A stretch of DNA of 56,511 bases from Pseudovibrio brasiliensis (GCF_018282095.1 NZ_CP074129.1:95478-151988); one strand, 5' to 3'. Positions 17,373 through 26,478 are shown, counted from the stretch's first letter. Program-made: numbers and translations. Notes: generated from the letters alone by a model not told the origin.

Positions 17373-17804
17373 TTATTGCGGGAAGGCAATGTCGCGGGTG
17401 CCGTTGAAGTCGAGCACGTTGATGCAGACCTCCGGGCCAGCACAGCGATCTGAGTGAACATCATCCGCTTTGATGCGAACGAATGCGTTCTGTGCAGTAA
17501 TAACTTCTCTGCCTTCCTCATCGATATGTGCCCAGTTTCCCTGAATTGCCATACCCCAGTAGTCGTTGGAGTGCGTGTGAGGTGGGATGCCGACCCCCGG
17601 CTGAATGCGGAAAGCATAAACTGCGCTGCCATCTTCCTTCTTACCCCACAGGACGGCCATTTCAGCCCCTTCCAGCCCCGTTTCCTGCCATGCCACATCA
17701 TCAAAATTGAAGGTGTGTTTCTCATCAACCGCTTGAGCTGCTGCAGCAAAACTTACCATTGCTGCAGCAGTGAAAAGTCCGGTCATTACTTTCTTCATAA
17801 ACAT
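17373..17804 (-). CDS. secreted cupin-fold protein
   Basis: A 143-residue protein with a Sec signal peptide (MKKVMTGLFTAAAMVSFAAAAQA, cut after AQA). The mature part has a cupin motif PPHTHSNDYWGMAIQGNW with two His for metal binding, and a C-terminal Cys pair (RCAGPEVC). GGAGAC lies 6 nt before the ATG. It resembles small periplasmic DUF4437-type cupins, whose substrate is unknown. It is the last gene downstream of the reductase and hydrolase genes, separated from the hydrolase by 197 bp, and may be co-regulated with them. Function beyond a metal-binding cupin is not known. Confidence 0.8.
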   Translation of the reverse strand: MFMKKVMTGLFTAAAMVSFAAAAQAVDEKHTFNFDDVAWQETGLEGAEMAVLWGKKEDGSAVYAFRIQPGVGIPPHTHSNDYWGMAIQGNWAHIDEEGREVITAQNAFVRIKADDVHSDRCAGPEVCINVLDFNGTRDIAFPQ

Positions 17805-18001
17805 GGGTTGTCTCCATTTTCTGAGAGTTCAGCTGCTCTAATTTTAAAAGTATGGACAGCTGTTTGCGGTGCAGGTTGATGGGCCCTGCACATTGTTTGA
17901 GAAGGCAAATCAGTGAGGCTGCGCACAAGGCGCACTCCTTCATTGGCAGAACACCACTGTTGCTGCCTTCCATTCATTTTTTTGTTTTGCGGATCAGTCG
18001 C

Positions 18002-18877
18002 TTAGAGAACCCGTAACAAGAATTCGACTGCCTGTGACACAGTGGCCTTTACGATCTCAGGATTATCGTAGATATCCGTCTGCCCTTCTGACGAGATACT
18101 TATTTTTTCTTTAGGCCCGGGCACTGCCTTGTAGAACTTATCTGCCCACGATGGGTTGAGGGCATTGGGTCCGTGCGCCATGAGAAAGGGCGTCCTGATG
18201 CGCGGCGCAGCGCTTTGTACGTCGAACTCCAGAAAATACTCGCGCGACATGACAGCGAAGCGATTTTCGTAGTTTGGATGAACGGCTCGCTTTGTGTAAT
18301 AGTCGAATGTGGATTGCATTGTCATTGCAGCATCCTCACCCAACGCTGCTGCAGGGATGGTTTCGACAAAGCCTGTCGCCTCGTAATGCATCCGCGCCTT
18401 CTTGCCTTGCGCAACTTTATTGGCAAAGCCTATAGGGTCAGCGGCCTTTATGGCTTCAACATCACGATAGTACCCGGCAACACCAACAAAGCCGCGAATG
18501 TCCGACCGATTTGCAATTGCATGCGCCATGTAACCACATCCAAGGCAGATGCCGACTGCGCCTATCTGATGCGAGGCAACTTCAGGCTGAGCTGATAGGG
18601 CGTGAAATGCTGCTTTGAGATCTGCAATCTTGTTCTTGTGGAACTCATAGTGCCTTGGCACTCCAGCACTTTCACCAAAGTGGCGATGGTCAAACGCAAA
18701 TGCGGCAATACCCTGTTTGGCCAACTCTGCAGCATAGGTTCCCGTCACTTGCTCCTTTACGGATGTCATTGGGCCGCACGTCACGACAGCGGGGTGAACA
18801 CCTTTACTGGAAGGCAGGTGGAGATCACCAATGATCTGTTCTCCTCCCGCATCAAAGCTGATCCTTTTGATCGACAT
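18002..18877 (-). CDS. alpha/beta hydrolase, dienelactone-hydrolase-like with Cys nucleophile
   Basis: A 291-residue cytosolic alpha/beta hydrolase. The nucleophile elbow is GAVGICLGCGYMA, so Cys replaces Ser as in dienelactone hydrolases. An oxyanion region VVTCGPMTSVKEQ and an FDHRHFGES motif typical of the YcjY-like group are present. An acid Asp is plausible near the C-terminus, but the usual His of the family's THxDLYD-like segment is not evident: the sequence reads EGQTDIYDNPEIV. Either the His lies elsewhere or the activity is altered. The gene lies 16 bp downstream of the reductase gene and is co-transcribed with it. A detoxifying or ester/lactone-cleaving role is inferred from context. 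Confidence 0.82.
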   Translation of the reverse strand: MSIKRISFDAGGEQIIGDLHLPSSKGVHPAVVTCGPMTSVKEQVTGTYAAELAKQGIAAFAFDHRHFGESAGVPRHYEFHKNKIADLKAAFHALSAQPEVASHQIGAVGICLGCGYMAHAIANRSDIRGFVGVAGYYRDVEAIKAADPIGFANKVAQGKKARMHYEATGFVETIPAAALGEDAAMTMQSTFDYYTKRAVHPNYENRFAVMSREYFLEFDVQSAAPRIRTPFLMAHGPNALNPSWADKFYKAVPGPKEKISISSEGQTDIYDNPEIVKATVSQAVEFLLRVL

Positions 18878-18893
18878 CTTCAGAGCCTCTCAT

Positions 18894-19484
18894 CTAACCG
18901 CGATGGTACAGAAATGCTGCGTTGGTTCCTCCGCCTTGTGCAACAGCCAACTCAATATTCAGGTGTGCGATCGCTTCCAGATAGCGGGCAACCAGCAACT
19001 TGTTGGAGGTGACAGGCGCAAAGCCTATGCTTTTTGCGAAGTCAGCAACTGTCTTAACTGCATCATCATGGTCGGAGGTGACGAAGGCTGACACTGCACT
19101 GCCATTGCGCGAAAGGCCTTCGGTACTCATGATGTCTGCGAAGACTGTGTTGAAGGCTTTTACGATTTTGGAGTTCGGAAGGAGCTTTGCGATCTCTTCT
19201 CCGGCTGAGGTGTTTTCTCCCAGTATGCGTGGTGACCAATCGTCATTGAGAGGGTTTGTTGCATCAATCACGATCGTCCCGGCAAGCAACTCGCTCAACG
19301 GTTTCAATGCCTCTTCCACGGCGTGGTAATGGACAGCAATGAGGACGATATCGCCGTGTCTGGATGCATCAGCAAGTGAGGCTTCTCCTTTACGGCTGCC
19401 AACCAACACATCATGTCCTGCTGCGCGGGCCAGTTCTGCAAGGCGTGTGCCGACGTTGCCTGCACCTAAGATTCCGATTTTCAT
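18894..19484 (-). CDS. F420-dependent-NADP-oxidoreductase-like NAD(P)-binding protein
   Basis: A 196-residue Rossmann protein (MKIGILGAGNVGTRLAE, G-x-G-x-x-G; then VLVGSRKGE, a loop suited to NADP phosphate binding; then VIDATNPLN and KAFNTVF). This is the NPD/F420 reductase-like family, in which many bacterial members reduce small carbonyls or quinones rather than F420. First gene of the minus-strand operon; the HxlR-type site at 19543-19568 is 58 bp upstream. A stress or electrophile-linked reductase role is inference from that regulation. Confidence 0.83.
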   Translation of the reverse strand: MKIGILGAGNVGTRLAELARAAGHDVLVGSRKGEASLADASRHGDIVLIAVHYHAVEEALKPLSELLAGTIVIDATNPLNDDWSPRILGENTSAGEEIAKLLPNSKIVKAFNTVFADIMSTEGLSRNGSAVSAFVTSDHDDAVKTVADFAKSIGFAPVTSNKLLVARYLEAIAHLNIELAVAQGGGTNAAFLYHRG

Positions 19485-19542
19485 CTGCTGCTCCAGTCTT
19501 GCTTCAAGATGGAGTATAAATCTGCAATCTAGTATATAAAGT

Positions 19543-19568
19543 CAATTAGGTACCTGATGGTAACTATG
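19543..19568. promoter_or_regulatory. putative HxlR operator (copy 1)
   Basis: Read on the minus strand, this 26-bp site (CATAGTTACCATCAGGTACC, then TAATTG) agrees at 22 of 26 positions with 26601-26626, next to the HxlR regulator gene. The core TAGTTACC-n3-GGTACCTA has partial dyad symmetry. It lies upstream of the reductase-hydrolase-cupin operon. Binding by the HxlR protein is inference. Confidence 0.65.
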
Positions 19569-19734
19569 TAAATTTTTGACTTAATTGATGAGAGATGAAG
19601 AGCAGTCAGTATCCAGATAAGGAATTTTAGTGGAAAATATTCAAATAAGTCAGCTAACTAGAAACCCAGATGAGAGAAGCTGGCGAATCCCAGATATTGT
19701 GAGAGCAAGATCTCTATATGTTATAAATGTACTT

Positions 19735-19774
19735 TAAAAAAACACCCGATGTAGATGACGAGTACATCGGGTGT
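19735..19774 (-). terminator. terminator of the TRAP/catabolic operon
   Basis: ACACCCGATGTA (19742-19753) and TACATCGGGTGT (19763-19774) form a perfect 12-bp stem with a 9-nt loop. On the minus strand a run of T follows (AAAAAA at 19736-19741 on the plus strand). It lies about 190 bp after the last gene of the operon. The rest of the gap 19485-19959 contains the operator at 19543 and no evident gene. Confidence 0.85.
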
Positions 19775-19959
19775 GAGTAGTGCCTGTTGGGAGGCATAAC
19801 ATGAGAGGTGTGATTACACTCAGCTCTTACATCTAGCTTGCGACAAAGCAGAGCGGTACAGTGAAACGCACTCTTTTCTTTTTGTATCAGACCACACCAG
19901 CAGATCTATCTTAAGATCCGCCGATTACCCGGTATGGCCATGAAGTAAAAATCCAGCCC

Positions 19960-20829
19960 TTATGCGAACAGTTCTTTAAACAAGCCGATGCTTTGCCGGA
20001 AACCATCTTCAAAATTGTTGTTTCCGGGATGGTAGACACTCTCAAAGGAAATAACCCCATCATATCCATCTGTACGAAGAGCATTAGCCATTGAACTGAA
20101 CTGATCTGCAAGCTGTCCCTCACCCATCTTCTTAACAGTGAGTGTCGCACGTGGCGTATCAACAATCACATCCTTGATGTGAATATGGCCTAAGTAACCA
20201 TCTTTCACTTCATCGTATCCATCCGGAAATGCGCGTTCATGGCACCAGCAGTTATTGGCTGGATCCCACAGAACCTGCAATGTGCCTTTAGCATCTAGAT
20301 CATCAATGAGTTTTCGGCCAGTATAGTTGGAGTTGACCATGGTACCATTGCCGGTTTCAACGACGAGTCTGATGTTCGCATCTTTGGCAACATCAATCGC
20401 AGGCGCAATTAACGGGAGCATCCCATCCCAGGCTCCTTTGGCCACATTCCACTTTTCAGCTCCATTATGGCCCCAAAGGATTTGCTCCTTTTTAGGGGTC
20501 ATGATGCGAACAAGCGGACTTCCAACCACATGAGCCATATCTATGACGCGCTTAAGAGCATCCATGTGTTTTGTGTGTAGCTCATCACCGGGTTTATTGG
20601 CACCAGTCATCCCTGCAAAGATGTGGCGAGATAAACAGGAGACAGGTTTACCGCGGCCTCTGAGGAGTTGATCAATTTCCTTGATTTCCTGAGCTGAATG
20701 ATCACCAACCTCAGTATCTCCGACAAACTGAAGCTCTGCATATTCGAGCCCGAACTCATCCATTACATCAACAGTATGAGCCAGATCGCGGCTGATTCCG
20801 TCACAAATAACGCCTAGTTTCATTTTCAT
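19960..20829 (-). CDS. sugar phosphate isomerase/epimerase-like TIM-barrel protein
   Basis: A 289-residue xylose-isomerase-like TIM barrel (AP endonuclease 2 superfamily). Candidate metal ligands fall at the expected strand ends: Glu in LVVETGNG, Asp in VLWDPANNC, His in HIHIKDV and Glu in ISFESVYHPGNN. Related proteins include hydroxypyruvate isomerase and the OtnI type that act in threonate/tetronate catabolism. Last gene of the five-gene minus-strand operon, 14 bp after the dehydrogenase. Isomerisation of the product of that dehydrogenase is the natural inference; the exact substrate is not fixed. Confidence 0.82.
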   Translation of the reverse strand: MKMKLGVICDGISRDLAHTVDVMDEFGLEYAELQFVGDTEVGDHSAQEIKEIDQLLRGRGKPVSCLSRHIFAGMTGANKPGDELHTKHMDALKRVIDMAHVVGSPLVRIMTPKKEQILWGHNGAEKWNVAKGAWDGMLPLIAPAIDVAKDANIRLVVETGNGTMVNSNYTGRKLIDDLDAKGTLQVLWDPANNCWCHERAFPDGYDEVKDGYLGHIHIKDVIVDTPRATLTVKKMGEGQLADQFSSMANALRTDGYDGVISFESVYHPGNNNFEDGFRQSIGLFKELFA

Positions 20830-20843
20830 TATTCCTTAAAGTC

Positions 20844-21734
20844 TTATCGATGCAGCTCAGCGCCAATGATATCTTCGATGACACGTGTACAAACCCAGTT
20901 ATCACCGTTTGGATATTTGGTTTTGCCGGCATGAAAGATTTGCATTGCGGTGGAAGCCGTGTGCATTGGAACCCCCAACTCCTTCGCCAAATCTAGGCAA
21001 ATCGTCAGATCCTTGTGCATGGTTGCAATGTGTGAACCGGTACCTTCAAATTGCCGGTCAATGATGTTCTCAAGAGCGGTATTTGAGACGCCACATCCGG
21101 CACCAGATGTTGAAAACACCTTGAAGAGAACGTCACCAGAAACACCTGCTTTTGCAGCAAGCGCTGAAGCTTCAAATGTTGCCGAGAAGATGGAGCCAAT
21201 CAGCGACTGAAGACATGACTTGACCGTTTGTCCGTCACCTGCATTGCTTCCAACTCTATGAATGGTCTTAGACACGGCCTCCATCACAAGGGCGTACTCA
21301 TCAAGTATCGCGGAGCTACCTGCAGCCATCATGGTAAGCGTCCCCCCTTGTGCTCCAGGGAAACCGCCGGACACCGGAGCGTCGATGAGGTGTATGCCTG
21401 TTTCAGCCATAGCTTCACCAATCTGGCGGGCTTCGCTTGGCTTGATCGTAGCGGTTAGAACAACTACACCGCCTTCCGTCATGTTTTCTACTAGCCCATC
21501 AGGCCCAAGAATAACTGCCTTTGCCTGATCACCATTCATAACCATCACATAGACCGCATCTGAAGCTTTAGCGACTTCAGCAATATTGGTAGCGGGCTTG
21601 CCTCCCATCGCCACAAAAGCATCCATGCGATCTTTCGAGAGATCAAGACCCGTGGTTTCAAAACCATTTTGGATCAGGTTTTTGGCCAGACCGCTGCCCA
21701 TATCTCCCAATCCGATTACACCTGTACGCTTCAT
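20844..21734 (-). CDS. 3-hydroxyisobutyrate/L-threonate dehydrogenase family protein
   Basis: A 296-residue beta-hydroxyacid dehydrogenase. It has the N-terminal NAD-binding GVIGLGDMGSGLAKNL, the substrate loop DAPVSGGFPGAQGGTL and the catalytic Lys in GDGQTVKSCLQSLIG. The residues after that Lys resemble the threonate dehydrogenase (LtnD) branch more than classic MmsB. It probably oxidises a C4 sugar acid such as threonate with NAD. It sits in the operon between the isomerase-like gene and the TRAP genes, about 170 bp downstream of dctM. Confidence 0.85.
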   Translation of the reverse strand: MKRTGVIGLGDMGSGLAKNLIQNGFETTGLDLSKDRMDAFVAMGGKPATNIAEVAKASDAVYVMVMNGDQAKAVILGPDGLVENMTEGGVVVLTATIKPSEARQIGEAMAETGIHLIDAPVSGGFPGAQGGTLTMMAAGSSAILDEYALVMEAVSKTIHRVGSNAGDGQTVKSCLQSLIGSIFSATFEASALAAKAGVSGDVLFKVFSTSGAGCGVSNTALENIIDRQFEGTGSHIATMHKDLTICLDLAKELGVPMHTASTAMQIFHAGKTKYPNGDNWVCTRVIEDIIGAELHR

Positions 21735-21901
21735 TGTACTTTCCTAATTCTTCCGGCCGCACCGGTGAGTAGAAATTAGGCACAACCCCACATTCGCAAA
21801 AGCTGCAGGGCAAGCCGTTTGCGTGAGGATTTCAAGCACTCACGTGCCGGGCGGGTCCGGAAGACACCTCACAGCCCTAGTTTGATCAACTCCTGCCTGG
21901 G

Positions 21902-23179
21902 CTAAGGAAAGACCAGGCTCGGCACCCAAAGCACCAACTGAGGGAAGAGACAAATCAGGATGAGAACAGCAACATTACCTAAAAGGAATGGTGCTGCTCC
22001 AACAAAGATAGAGCCAATTCCCATTCGGGCGATGGCTGCACAAACGTTGAGACAGTTGCCAACGGGAGGTGTACATGCTCCTACTGCCAGCCCTGATACG
22101 AGAACAACACCAAACTGCACGCCTGACACACCGGTGGCAGTCGCCGCTGGCAGAAGAACGGGCGTCAGAAGTAGAATTGCCGGGCTGACGTCAATAAATG
22201 TTCCTGCAATCAAAATCACAACTGCGATCACGAGCATAAGAGCGGTCGGTCCCAAATCAAGGCTGACCACATAAGCTGCTAACATGTCGGGTACACGTTC
22301 CAATGCGAGCACCCAGATGTAGAGCTGCGAAAACGCGATGATCATCATGATTTTCGCCGAAGTCAGGATAGCTACCCGCATCGATTCCGGCAGTCGTTTC
22401 AGGCTGCCAAGGCCAGTCAAAAAGAAACCAAGAATAAGTCCATACAAGACCCCGAGCCCGGCGGACTCTGTTGGGGTTGCTATTCCAAAAACGACGGATC
22501 CGACAATCAGTATTGGCATAATAACCACAAGGCCCGCCCCTTTGACCTGTGCGATAGCGTTCTCAAAGGTCCATGCAATTGGCTGGGTCGGGAAGTTTTT
22601 GCGTTTCGACACCCAATAAACGATTGCCAGCTGGAAGACACCAATGAGCAGTCCTGGTATCAAGCCTCCCAGAAAGAGCTGCCCGACAGATTCCTGAGCA
22701 ACAATGGCGTAAATCACCATTGGTACGCTTGGTGGAATAACCATTCCCATTGTTGAAGATGCGACGGTGATCCCTGCAGCAAAGCTGGCTGGGTAGCCAC
22801 GTTTCCTCATTTCGGGGATTAGTACTGAGCCAATAGATGCTGTGTCCGAGGCAGACGAACCAGAAATACCGCCGAAGATCATTGATGCGACAACATTTAC
22901 CAGTCCAAGCCCACCTTTAAATCGCCCGACAAAGAAGAGAGAAAGATTGAGCAGTCTTTCAGTGATGCCGCCAATGTTCATCACAAATCCCATAAGGATG
23001 AAAAGCGGCAGAGATATCAATGCATAATTGTTTATTCCAGCGAACAAACGTTGAGGGAGAATGCCAATAAGCATGGGTTGCTCGATCAAAAAGTAGCTTA
23101 GAGCAGACAGGCCGAGAGCATATGCAATCGGCACTCCCAGAAACAGCAGGATGAACAAGCTGACGAGAAGTAAAATCAT
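21902..23179 (-). CDS. dctM: TRAP transporter large permease (DctM family)
   Basis: An integral membrane protein of about 425 residues with a dozen hydrophobic segments. It drives sodium- or proton-coupled import of the substrate captured by the binding protein. DctM hallmarks: MILLLVSLFILLFLGVPIAY at the start, SASDTASIGSVLIPEM, VIPPSVPMVIYA and a second P-x-GxxLN-like motif PPVGNCLNVC. The ATG at 23179 with an upstream AGGGA site is preferred over the TTG at 23209. Part of the dctP-dctQ-dctM-dehydrogenase-isomerase operon. Confidence 0.93.
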   Translation of the reverse strand: MILLLVSLFILLFLGVPIAYALGLSALSYFLIEQPMLIGILPQRLFAGINNYALISLPLFILMGFVMNIGGITERLLNLSLFFVGRFKGGLGLVNVVASMIFGGISGSSASDTASIGSVLIPEMRKRGYPASFAAGITVASSTMGMVIPPSVPMVIYAIVAQESVGQLFLGGLIPGLLIGVFQLAIVYWVSKRKNFPTQPIAWTFENAIAQVKGAGLVVIMPILIVGSVVFGIATPTESAGLGVLYGLILGFFLTGLGSLKRLPESMRVAILTSAKIMMIIAFSQLYIWVLALERVPDMLAAYVVSLDLGPTALMLVIAVVILIAGTFIDVSPAILLLTPVLLPAATATGVSGVQFGVVLVSGLAVGACTPPVGNCLNVCAAIARMGIGSIFVGAAPFLLGNVAVLILICLFPQLVLWVPSLVFP

Positions 23180-23294
23180 CTGGATCCCTATAAATTCCCA
23201 AGGAGACAAGGCTGCTCAAAACACTGAGGTGCAGCGCCAAGTTCCCGATCTTTATTATTTGTATCTTCGTTCCACATACGGCTACCTAACCTAT

Positions 23295-23801
23295 TCAATC
23301 TTCAGGAACCCAGAGCAACTCAACGCTTTCACGTTTGGTAAGCGTCAGCAGAATTTTGATCAGGCAGAATAAAACGGCTAACCCACACCCGACAGGGATC
23401 GAGGCTTGGACAATTCCCTGAGGCCAATCAAAGGGTTGCCATGCAGTTTTGCCAGTCAGTTTGATCCAGTTCCATGAGTAATAGACCATGTAGGAGTTGA
23501 TCAGAGCGACAAGCGCCAACTGAAGGCAATATGCGATCCGCTTCGGCCATTCCGGCAGAAGGTCGACAAACACAGTAATCGCGATGTGTTCTCGTCTGGA
23601 CACACCGACAGCCGCCCCAAGGGCCGAAGTAAACAGAAACGCGATGGTGACAAACTCGTTTCCGCCGTAGATCGTGTCATTAAACCCATACCTCAGAACG
23701 ACAAGAATGCAGACCAACGCAAAAAACACCATAAACAGACCAACAAGAATCCATTCCAGAACCTTAGCAATCGTGTTATCTAACTGTTTGAGAAAGCCCA
23801 T
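23295..23801 (-). CDS. dctQ: TRAP transporter small permease (DctQ family)
   Basis: A protein of about 168 residues with four membrane segments, beginning MGFLKQLDNTIAKVLEW, and the DctQ-typical SRREHIAITVFVDLLP loop between segments 2 and 3. The ATG at 23801 is preceded by GGGAGGAG, which decides the start against the longer frame from 23837. It pairs with the large permease; the gaps on either side are about 100 bp. Confidence 0.92.
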   Translation of the reverse strand: MGFLKQLDNTIAKVLEWILVGLFMVFFALVCILVVLRYGFNDTIYGGNEFVTIAFLFTSALGAAVGVSRREHIAITVFVDLLPEWPKRIAYCLQLALVALINSYMVYYSWNWIKLTGKTAWQPFDWPQGIVQASIPVGCGLAVLFCLIKILLTLTKRESVELLWVPED

Positions 23802-23902
23802 TTCTCCTCCCTGAAGAATAGCCATTTCGCAGTACATTGTCTGACTAAGATAGACACCGGACTGCTTGCCCGATGCCTTCTTTTGTCAGTCAACGCCTTT
23901 CA

Positions 23903-24898
23903 TTAGGAACAAGAACGAGCAGCAGCTTTTGCTGCATTGACCTCATCCATGGAGAACGCGCCTTTGTTGACAAAAGTGTCGTAGACTGGCTGCACCGCGC
24001 TCTGGAACCCCTTCAACGTATCGCCTTCGACATAATTGACAGTGACATACTCACTCATTTTCTTGATGAGATCTGCCTCTGCTTCGCGGTACATCTTGTC
24101 GGAGAGCAAAAGCGCCTCGACAGCAACTTCATCAAAGGTCTTTTGCAGATCGGCTGGCAGACCGTCATACCAGGCTTTGCTCACAAGCAGAGGATCTGGG
24201 CCGGTCGAGTAGTTGGTGATGGACATGAACTTCTGAACTTCATGGACCTTGAAATCCCAGATATTTGCTGGAGGATTGTCCTGACCGTCAATTACACCAG
24301 TCTTAAATGCTTGGTATGCTTCGGAAAATGGCATTGCCTGAGGGCTTGCGCCAAGTGCCTTAGCCGTCTCGATGTATACTTCCTGTTGTGGTACGCGCAT
24401 CTTGAGCCCTTGCAAATCCTCAACTTTCGTCAATGGGCGGACATTGTTGGTATGCGCGCGGAATCCCTGAGAAATACCCGTTGCAGGAATGTGATATCCA
24501 TTGGCCGCAGCTTCCCCCTGCAGGCTCTTGGTGAAGTCGCTCTTTACCAGGCATTCCATCTGGTCCCAATTTTCGACGAGGAACGGCAAAAGGAAGATAT
24601 TGTACTTGGCACTTGCTTCGGCAAACATACCGCCACGTGTCCCCTGCAAAAGACCAGTGGTAAGCTGATCCATCATTTCCCGCTCAGTTCCGAGTACACC
24701 AGAAAAGTAGTTCTGAACATCAATGCGACCGCCAGAGCGCTTCTCCAGCTCCTGTTCAAAGAAGATCATCGACTTTGACCGGATGGCACTTTCTGGTTGA
24801 TCGTTTGCATACTTAAATGTGAAATCAGCAGCGTTTGAAACGCCAGAAGATAAAATAATGCAGGCAACTCCTGCCAAAAAAAATCTTTTAACGGACAT
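23903..24898 (-). CDS. dctP: TRAP transporter periplasmic binding protein (DctP family)
   Basis: A solute-binding protein of about 331 residues, probably for a sugar acid given the operon. It starts at MSVKRFFLAGVACIILSSG with a signal peptide cut near SNAAD. The ribosome site AGGGAGGAAAC lies before the ATG at 24898, so the longer frame to 24946 is rejected. DctP features: FKYANDQPESAIRSKSMIFF near the N-terminus, a carboxylate-binding Arg in GLKMRVPQQEVY, and PFSEAYQAFKTGVIDGQDNPP. First gene of the operon, divergent from the LacI-family gene. Confidence 0.93.
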   Translation of the reverse strand: MSVKRFFLAGVACIILSSGVSNAADFTFKYANDQPESAIRSKSMIFFEQELEKRSGGRIDVQNYFSGVLGTEREMMDQLTTGLLQGTRGGMFAEASAKYNIFLLPFLVENWDQMECLVKSDFTKSLQGEAAANGYHIPATGISQGFRAHTNNVRPLTKVEDLQGLKMRVPQQEVYIETAKALGASPQAMPFSEAYQAFKTGVIDGQDNPPANIWDFKVHEVQKFMSITNYSTGPDPLLVSKAWYDGLPADLQKTFDEVAVEALLLSDKMYREAEADLIKKMSEYVTVNYVEGDTLKGFQSAVQPVYDTFVNKGAFSMDEVNAAKAAARSCS

Positions 24899-24949
24899 TG
24901 TTTCCTCCCTTGATGAGCCCCCTCGCCCATCAGTAGAAACTCTCATAGA

Positions 24950-25008
24950 CCATCAATTTGGTGGTTGTGAATGCAAAAGACATCATCTCAACCAAATTGA
25001 TGTCTTTT
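24950..25008. promoter_or_regulatory. nested dyads between dctP and the LacI-family gene
   Basis: Two overlapping inverted repeats fill the divergent promoter region: AAAAGACATCA (24975-24985) with TGATGTCTTTT (24998-25008), and CATCAATTTGG (24951-24961) with CCAAATTGATG (24992-25002). These are good candidates for operator half-sites of the divergently encoded LacI-family regulator. Binding is inference. Confidence 0.6.
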
Positions 25009-25042
25009 GATGCCTCATAATTATTGTGACGATACGTAATTG

Positions 25043-26101
25043 ATGGTAGTTGATGTAATTATGCAAGATTATTTCCACACAGCAGTCAAAAAGGCTGCAA
25101 AAATTTCCGAGATTGCGAATATTGCTGGCGTCAGTACTGCCACCGTCGATCGCGTGTTGAACGATAGAAAGAATGTAAGTGAGTCCACACGACAACGTGT
25201 ACTTCAAGCAAGAGCCGCAATAGAAAATGGAGAAACGCCAATAACTCGCAACAAACCATGGCGCTTTAAGGTGTTTTTACCGGAGGACGCTGGACCTTCG
25301 ACCGATTATCTAGCTTCATGTTTTCAAGACGTTGGCGCGATGGGAAATGCTACTATTGAGTGTGTCTTTACAAGAAAAATGGAACCATCCGTTCTTGCAC
25401 GCAAACTTCGAAACTGTATCGGACAAGGCATTGATGCCGTCGCTTTCCAGGCCCTGGATGACCCAAGAGTACATGATGCACTTATAGAGTTGGAGAGTTA
25501 TAAAATCCAAACTCTGGCACTGTTGTCTGGAATCGAGAGTAAGTCAGTAGTGGGATATGTGGGAATCGATAATCGAGCAGCAGGACGGACCGCAGGATAC
25601 CTTATAGGACGAATGGCCAAAAGCCCTGGACCAATTGCAATATTAACAGGTGGGCAGCTCTATCGTAGTCATGAAGAACGGGAGATGGGTTGTCGTGCAA
25701 TTTTGCGCCGAGAGTTTCCTCACAACGATGTGCTGGCCACCTATAGCGGAAGTGATGATATTGACGGCAACTATAAGGAAACTCTCACATTACTCGCACG
25801 ATATCCCGAAATTGTGGGCATCTACAATGTGGGCGGCGGTAACGAAGGGGTTGTGCGCGCACTCAAGGAAACTGGTCATTCAGGTGAAATTATGTTGATC
25901 GGCCATAATCTCACTCCCAAGACACAGAACTATTTGTTGGAGGGAGCTATGGATGCAGTTATTCACCAAAACATGCGTCGCGCAGCGCGTAAATCGGTAG
26001 ATGCCTTACTCGCATCCCTTAACAACCGACCAATACACCCGGATATATTACCTGTCGAAGTCATAACCAAAGAGAATATTTGGGGAGCGACCTACGGGTA
26101 G
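25043..26101 (+). CDS. LacI-family transcriptional regulator
   Basis: A regulator of about 352 residues. The N-terminal LacI helix-turn-helix is clear (KISEIANIAGVSTATVDRVL, then the NDRKNVSESTRQRV hinge-side helix), followed by a periplasmic-binding-protein-like effector domain (VGYVGIDNRAAGRTAGYLIG, VGIYNVGGGNEGVVRAL). The effector fold suggests sensing of a sugar or sugar acid. It is divergent from the TRAP/threonate-type operon and probably its local repressor. ATG at 25043 or 25061 are both possible starts. Confidence 0.88.
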   Translation: MVVDVIMQDYFHTAVKKAAKISEIANIAGVSTATVDRVLNDRKNVSESTRQRVLQARAAIENGETPITRNKPWRFKVFLPEDAGPSTDYLASCFQDVGAMGNATIECVFTRKMEPSVLARKLRNCIGQGIDAVAFQALDDPRVHDALIELESYKIQTLALLSGIESKSVVGYVGIDNRAAGRTAGYLIGRMAKSPGPIAILTGGQLYRSHEEREMGCRAILRREFPHNDVLATYSGSDDIDGNYKETLTLLARYPEIVGIYNVGGGNEGVVRALKETGHSGEIMLIGHNLTPKTQNYLLEGAMDAVIHQNMRRAARKSVDALLASLNNRPIHPDILPVEVITKENIWGATYG

Positions 26102-26127
26102 CTTCTTTCTACATTTTATCGCTTATG

Positions 26128-26478
26128 CTACTGCGCGACGATCTCATCGAAGTGTGCTTCACACCATAGCTTTACTTGCCTGATAAGAGGTAAGAGGTCT
26201 TTGCCTAATGCAGTCAGCTCATACTCCACGCGCAGCGGCATTTCATCATACACCTTTCGAGTGAGAAGTTTATCCTGCTCTAGGTTTCGAAGGGTTTGAG
26301 TCAACATTTTTTGTGAAACCCCTTCCACTTTTCTCTTTAAGTCTCCAAACCTTAACGGCCCACTCTCAAGTGCGACAATCGAAAGCATTGTCCATTTCTC
26401 AGCCAAGCGTACCAACAGTAATCTCGACGGACAAGTTGCTACAAACGCATCTGGTTCAGCTTGCTGAGCTTGGCTCAT
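26128..26478 (-). CDS. HxlR-family transcriptional regulator
   Basis: A 116-residue winged-helix regulator with all HxlR landmarks: CPSRLLLVRLAEKWTMLSI, GPLRFGDLKRKVEGVSQKML, TQTLRNLEQDKLLTRKVYD and VEYELTALGKDLLPLI. Cys16 is in the position of the redox-sensing Cys of YodB/QorR-like members, so electrophile or oxidant sensing is plausible. The upstream region holds operator copy 2 (26601-26626) and further GGTTAC repeats. A 106-bp piece of the 3' part of an identical gene lies at 37790-37895. Confidence 0.9.
   Translation of the reverse strand: MSQAQQAEPDAFVATCPSRLLLVRLAEKWTMLSIVALESGPLRFGDLKRKVEGVSQKMLTQTLRNLEQDKLLTRKVYDEMPLRVEYELTALGKDLLPLIRQVKLWCEAHFDEIVAQ

Noticed and set aside
17725-17973. 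Small minus-strand gene upstream of the cupin gene
   Set aside because: No ribosome site or recognisable features; it overlaps the cupin start and looks fortuitous.
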